NCBI RefSeq assembly: GCF_947495995.1
Contig: NZ_CANMAX010000009.1
Span: forward strand, 1-64,000
Source of the DNA: an uncultured Tenacibaculum sp.
GTDB taxonomy: Bacteria > Bacteroidota > Bacteroidia > Flavobacteriales > Flavobacteriaceae
Length of the DNA: 64,000 nucleotides
Direction of reading: 5' to 3'
Below the pieces are notes generated by a model. That model worked only from the letters and a program-made list of their open reading frames with translations. It was not told where the DNA came from and ran no database searches. Shown here in pieces: positions 59,889-64,000 of the stretch. Position numbers and translations under genes: made by a program. Position 1 is the first letter of the stretch. Every line of letters starts with the position of its first letter.

Positions 59889-60590
59889 ATGATTAAAATA
59901 GAAGGACTACATAAATCTTATCCGATAGGAAAAGAATCACTTCATGTATTAAAAGGACTAGATTTACATATAAAAGAAGGGGAGTTTGTATCGATCATGG
60001 GATCTTCAGGATCTGGTAAATCAACTTTATTAAATATAGTCGGTCTACTTGATAGTCATGATGAAGGTAAATATTACTTAAACGGACAACTAATAGAAAA
60101 TCTAAACGAAAAGAAAGCAGCGATTTTAAGAAATAAATTCTTAGGATTCGTTTTCCAATCGTTCAATTTAATATCATACAAAACAGCAGTCGAAAACGTT
60201 GCTTTACCACTTTATTACAAAGGAATGGGAAGAAAGGAACGTTTGAAAATAGCTCAAGAATACTTAGAAAAAGTAGAGTTAGGACCATGGGCAAATCATT
60301 TACCTAATGAATTGTCTGGAGGTCAGAAACAAAGAGTTGCTATTGCTAGAGCTTTAGTAACAAAACCTAAAGTAATTTTAGCAGATGAGCCTACAGGAGC
60401 ATTAGATTCTAAAACAACAGATTCTGTAATGGATCTTTTAAAAGGAATTAATGACGAAGGAATGACTGTTTTTGTAATTACTCACGAAGAAGATGTAGCA
60501 GAACAAACGAACAGAATTGTTCGATTGAAAGATGGAGTTATTATTAGTGACGAGTATACCAAACAAAAAGATTTGAAAAAAGTATACTAG
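59889..60590 (+). CDS. ABC transporter ATPase, MacB/LolD type
   Basis: 233 residues. [18 protein letters not shown] (Walker A), NELSGGQKQRVAIARALV (signature), VILADEPTGALDSK (Walker B) and VITHEE (switch His). The sequence FQSFNLI and the size are of MacB/LolD type. It starts an operon with two permeases and an adaptor protein, so it is an envelope efflux or lipoprotein-trafficking ATPase. Stops 1 base before the first permease. Confidence 0.96.
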   Translation: MIKIEGLHKSYPIGKESLHVLKGLDLHIKEGEFVSIMGSSGSGKSTLLNIVGLLDSHDEGKYYLNGQLIENLNEKKAAILRNKFLGFVFQSFNLISYKTAVENVALPLYYKGMGRKERLKIAQEYLEKVELGPWANHLPNELSGGQKQRVAIARALVTKPKVILADEPTGALDSKTTDSVMDLLKGINDEGMTVFVITHEEDVAEQTNRIVRLKDGVIISDEYTKQKDLKKVY

Positions 60591-60591
60591 T

Positions 60592-61821
60592 ATGTTCGAT
60601 ATAGATTCTTGGAGAGAGATTTTTCAAAGTATAAATAAGAATAAACTCCGCACAATACTTTCTGGATTTACCATTTCATTCGCAATCTTATTATTTACCT
60701 TGTTATTTGGTATTGTAAATGGTTTACAAAACTTTTTTACGCAAGCTTTTGTTGATGACGCAAATAATTCAATGTTTGTTAGAGTGTGGAAAACAACTAA
60801 ACCATATAAAGGACTTCAATCTGGTAGGCGAATTAAATTAAGGAATAAAGACTTAGACTACATCGTAGATAATTATTCTGATAAAATTCAACATATTTCA
60901 GCTAGAAAATATTTAAGTGCTCAAGTTGCTTATAAAAATAATCAAGACAATTATAATATTAGAGCTGTACATCCTGATCATAGATATTTAGAGAAAACAA
61001 TTATAGATGAAGGTAGATTCATAAATGCTTTAGATTTAAATCAGAAAAATAAAGTAATTGTAATTGGTCGCTTAGTTAAGAAAGATTTATTTGGAGAACG
61101 CGTAGCACTTGGGAAATATGTAAATGTAAATAACATTTCATATAAAATTGTAGGGGTATTTTCTGATGAAGGTGGAGATAGAGAAGAGCGTAACATTTAT
61201 ATGCCAATTACTACTGCTCAAAAATTATATGGAAATAACGATTTTATTGATAATATCTTAATTGGTTATAATCCAAGATTAACAATAGACAAAGCTTTGG
61301 CCTTCGGAAACGGATTAGAAAGAGATTTAAAACAACGATTAGATATTCATCCTAATGATCAAAGTGCTTTATTTATTAGAAATATGGCAGAAGCAAATAA
61401 AGGAGTTGGACAGTTAACAGCAGCATTATTCTTTATTGTAATATTTGTAGGTTCAGGAACTTTAATAGCAGGAATTATTGGAATTAGTAATATCATGATT
61501 TTCTCTATTAAAGAACGAACAAAAGAATTCGGAATCCGTAAAGCACTAGGAGCAAAACCAATTTCAATTATTAGTATGGTAGTAAAAGAATCATTACTAA
61601 TAACAGGTTTAGCAGGTTATCTCGGATTATTACTCGGAACCTTTATTTTGGATCAAATTGGAGATAGTTTAGAAAAGTATTTCATTTATAATCCAAGTGT
61701 AAGTCCTGGAATAGTTATAGGAGCAACAATCATCCTAATATTAGCAGGTTTACTTGCCGGTTATTTACCAGCAAAAAGAGCAGCACAGATTAAACCAATT
61801 GTAGCACTAAGAGCAGATTAA
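60592..61821 (+). CDS. MacB-type ABC permease, first of two
   Basis: 409 residues. N-terminal helix (about 20-40), a periplasmic domain (about 45-280) of MacB_PCD type, then three C-terminal helices with the FtsX domain (about 285-405). The coupling region contains SIKERTKEFGIRKALGAKP, typical of this family. Pairs with the second permease as a heterodimer. Part of a MacAB-like efflux system with the adaptor at 63100. Confidence 0.94.
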   Translation: MFDIDSWREIFQSINKNKLRTILSGFTISFAILLFTLLFGIVNGLQNFFTQAFVDDANNSMFVRVWKTTKPYKGLQSGRRIKLRNKDLDYIVDNYSDKIQHISARKYLSAQVAYKNNQDNYNIRAVHPDHRYLEKTIIDEGRFINALDLNQKNKVIVIGRLVKKDLFGERVALGKYVNVNNISYKIVGVFSDEGGDREERNIYMPITTAQKLYGNNDFIDNILIGYNPRLTIDKALAFGNGLERDLKQRLDIHPNDQSALFIRNMAEANKGVGQLTAALFFIVIFVGSGTLIAGIIGISNIMIFSIKERTKEFGIRKALGAKPISIISMVVKESLLITGLAGYLGLLLGTFILDQIGDSLEKYFIYNPSVSPGIVIGATIILILAGLLAGYLPAKRAAQIKPIVALRAD

Positions 61822-61823
61822 TT

Positions 61824-63068
61824 ATGATTAAATTTTTATTTGATTCAGATACTTGGCAAGAAATTTACGGAGGAATCCGTAAAAACAAGACGCGTACTAT
61901 AATCACAATTATTGGAGTGCTTTGGGGAATATTTTTGTTAGTAGTACTACTTGGAGCTGCAAGAGGAATGGAAAACAACTTTAAAAACTTATTTGGAGAT
62001 TTTGCTACAAATAGTTTAGTAGTTTGGACTAACAGAACAGAGAAACCATTTAAAGGATTCCAGAAAGGAAGAAGAATTCAGTTAAAAAGTAAAGATGTAA
62101 GAGTTTTAGAGGAGGAGTTTGATGGACGATTAAAATATATTGTTCCAAGATGTCAAACAATGAACTTAATTGTAAATGGATTTAAATCTGGAGATTTTCA
62201 AGTAAGTGGTGATTATCCTGTGTTAGATAAGGTTCAAAAAAAGAATCTAATTTATGGAAGGTTTTTAAATCAAAACGATATTGAAAATAAAACCAAGGTA
62301 ACTGTTATAGAGGAAAATATCTATAAACAAATATTTGAGAAAAATGAAGATCCAATTAATCAATACATCATTATCAATAATGTAAACTATAAAGTTGTAG
62401 GAGTTTATAAATCAGGAGCAATCGATTTTGACGGAGATACAGCATATATACCGTTCACTACTTTTCAACAAGTCTATAATAGAGGTAATCGAATAGATTG
62501 GATGATGATTACCGCTGAAGAAGGAGTAGATATAGAACAATTTGAGCTAGATATCCAATTAGCATTAAAAAACTTGCATAAGGTAGATCCTGAAGATAAT
62601 AAAGCTTTAGGAGGAGTTAATTTAGGTAAAGAAATTGGAAAATTCACAGGTTTTTTAACAGGTATGCAGTTCTTAACTTGGTTTGTGGGAATAGCAACTT
62701 TAATTGCAGGGGTTTTTGCAATTGGTAACATCTTATTAATTACAGTTAAAGAGCGAACTAAAGAAATAGGAATACGTAGAGCATTAGGAGCAACACCAAT
62801 AGAAATAAGATTACAAGTAATATTAGAATCTATTTTCTTAACTGTAGTTGCAGGTATGTTGGGGATTATATTTGGAGGACTAATTCTCTATCTCATAGAT
62901 AAAGCATTTGCTACCGGACCAGATGCTGCACTATTAAATCCAACAGTAAATATTCCAATCATATTAATAGCCTTTGGAATACTAATCGTATTAGGAACCT
63001 CAATAGGATTAATACCAGCCTATATGGCAACACTAATAAAACCAATCGAAGCATTAAGAGAAGAATAA
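61824..63068 (+). CDS. MacB-type ABC permease, second of two
   Basis: 414 residues. Same layout as the first permease: helix at 23-45 (TIITIIGVLWGIFLLVVLLG), a periplasmic domain, and three C-terminal helices with TVKERTKEIGIRRALGATPI. It starts 2 bases after the first. The pair came from a duplication and probably forms a heterodimer. The adaptor gene follows 31 bases later. Confidence 0.94.
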   Translation: MIKFLFDSDTWQEIYGGIRKNKTRTIITIIGVLWGIFLLVVLLGAARGMENNFKNLFGDFATNSLVVWTNRTEKPFKGFQKGRRIQLKSKDVRVLEEEFDGRLKYIVPRCQTMNLIVNGFKSGDFQVSGDYPVLDKVQKKNLIYGRFLNQNDIENKTKVTVIEENIYKQIFEKNEDPINQYIIINNVNYKVVGVYKSGAIDFDGDTAYIPFTTFQQVYNRGNRIDWMMITAEEGVDIEQFELDIQLALKNLHKVDPEDNKALGGVNLGKEIGKFTGFLTGMQFLTWFVGIATLIAGVFAIGNILLITVKERTKEIGIRRALGATPIEIRLQVILESIFLTVVAGMLGIIFGGLILYLIDKAFATGPDAALLNPTVNIPIILIAFGILIVLGTSIGLIPAYMATLIKPIEALREE

Positions 63069-63099
63069 AATAATAATCAGACTTTATAAACAAATACAA

Positions 63100-64000
63100 T
63101 GAGTAAAAGAGCCAAAATTATATTAATAATTGTAGCAATTCTGTTTGCAACCGTTTTAATCTGGTTTGCGAAAAAGAATAAGAAGAACGTAGTACAATTC
63201 GAAACAGAAAAACCTTTTAAAACTACGATCGTTAAAAAAACAGTAGCTACTGGTAAAGTAGTTCCTTTAGAAGAAGTAGAAATTAAGCCACAAATAGCAG
63301 GTATTGTAGATAGAGTTTTAGTTGAAGAAGGACAAGTAGTTAAGGCTGGAGATTTAATTGCTACTGTAAGAGTAGTGCCAAATGTAGAAGCATTAAACTC
63401 TGCAAATAACGAAATTAAAAATGCGCAACTTTCATTTGAGAATGCTAAAACGCAATTTGATAGAAATAGAAGTCTTTTTGAAAAAGGAGTAATTTCTAGA
63501 CAAGAATTTGAAAATTCAGAATTATCATTTAATAATGCAAAGCAACGTTTATCTAATGCAAAATCTAATATGGATATTGTAAAAAGAGGAACAACTGCAG
63601 GATTAGGAAGCGCTGCGAACACAAATATTAGAGCAACTTCTTCAGGAATGATTGTTGAAATTCCAGTTAAAAAAGGATATCAAGTAATTCAGAGTAATAG
63701 TTTTAATGCAGGTACAACAATTGCAACTATTGCCGATATGAATAAAATGATCTTTGAAGGAAAAGTAGACGAATCTGAAGTCGGAAAATTAATTAGAGGA
63801 ACTAAATTACAGGTTTCATTAGGAGCTATTGAAGATAAGAAGTTTCCTGCAGAATTAAATTTCATCGCTCCAAAAGGTACTGAAGAAGGCGGAGCTGTTC
63901 AGTTTAAAATTAAGGCAGATGTAACTTTAGATGATAGTAACTTTATTAGAGCAGGGTATTCTGCAAACGCAGATATCGTATTAGACAAGAAAGAAGATGT
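63100..64000 (+). CDS. HlyD/MacA-type periplasmic adaptor protein (3' end outside window)
   Basis: ATG at 63100 and open to the right edge (300 codons). Helix at 5-23 (AKIILIIVAILFATVLIWF), then a barrel-sandwich domain with GIVDRVLVEEGQVVKAGDLI, then a coiled-coil hairpin (about 92-150; LNSANNEIKNAQLSF; FEKGVISRQEFENS), then the second lipoyl half (ATSSGMIVEIPVKKGY). This is the membrane-fusion partner of a MacB-like pump. It ends with DIVLDKKED at the edge. A TolC-type gene may lie beyond. Confidence 0.93.

Noticed and set aside
59889..63068. ABC genes as exporter for the double-glycine peptide at 4529
   Set aside because: The ATPase is MacB/LolD type and no protein in the operon has a C39 peptidase domain. 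It is also 55 kb away.
63077..63622. 181-codon minus-strand ORF at the right end
   Set aside because: It lies antisense inside the MacA-type adaptor, whose frame is open to the window edge and carries clear family motifs.

Overview
The window looks like chromosomal DNA of a marine member of the Flavobacteriaceae (Bacteroidota), close to Tenacibaculum, Polaribacter or Aquimarina in style. The support is low GC content, TAnnTTTG-type -7 promoter elements, lipoprotein signals ending in SC or TC, and family-typical genes: laminarinase next to a repeat surface protein, BatA-domain protein, DUF3822, DUF6787, DUF937, BshC, a QEGLA-motif metallopeptidase and an RsmD operon. The genus is inference. 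No transposase, integrase, phage gene, CRISPR array or rRNA was seen.

Layout. 1-2.5 kb: the end of a beta-glucan (laminarin) utilisation locus, with a repeat-containing surface protein and a GH16 lipoprotein. 2.5-8.1 kb: an accessory stretch holding a possibly frameshifted small gene, unknown proteins, a double-glycine-leader cysteine-containing peptide, a royal-jelly/yellow-family lipoprotein, five tiny membrane ORFs on the minus strand, and three minus-strand promoter/stem-loop/terminator cassettes that look like one family of about 70-75 nt small RNAs. It ends at a tRNA-Met. 8.2-31.4 kb: mostly housekeeping genes. These include a START-like protein, a class IV aminotransferase, a VWA lipoprotein with a membrane partner, YqgE, UvrA, an ECF sigma factor with a 47-aa follower gene, a cysteine-free endonuclease III, Bcp, an LpxR-like protein, a sterol-desaturase-family enzyme, a dihydroorotase-like protein without its metal ligands, a BatA-domain protein, BshC, two M23 peptidases (one fused to a BlaR1-type M56 sensor beside BlaI and a 26-bp operator palindrome) and RsmD.

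31.4-53.6 kb: RecD-like helicase, LmbE-type deacetylase, EamA exporter, CapA-type protein, several unknowns, an AprA-like methyltransferase, a GH13 lipoprotein with an altered catalytic region, two Nudix enzymes, a PLP enzyme, M42 peptidase, acyltransferase and a DAACS symporter. 53.7-58 kb: a compact plus-strand operon of GshB-like ATP-grasp ligase, sulfurtransferase, TerB-like protein, N-formylglutamate-amidohydrolase-like protein and a DUF1704 (MATCAP-related) metallopeptidase. It resembles a ligase/peptidase modification pathway and is the best candidate for an underexplored system. 58-64 kb: SUKH-like, HAD and DCC genes, then a MacAB-type efflux operon that runs off the right edge.

Newly read genes not obvious from long ORFs are at 3120-3263, 7121-7240, 7654-7803, 7860-8015, 12091-12249, 16642-16785 and 63100-64000. 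Several starts were moved downstream to better candidates (10739, 11844, 17479, 18044, 30635, 31344, 45035, 59743). All family assignments were made by reading motifs; no database search was run.
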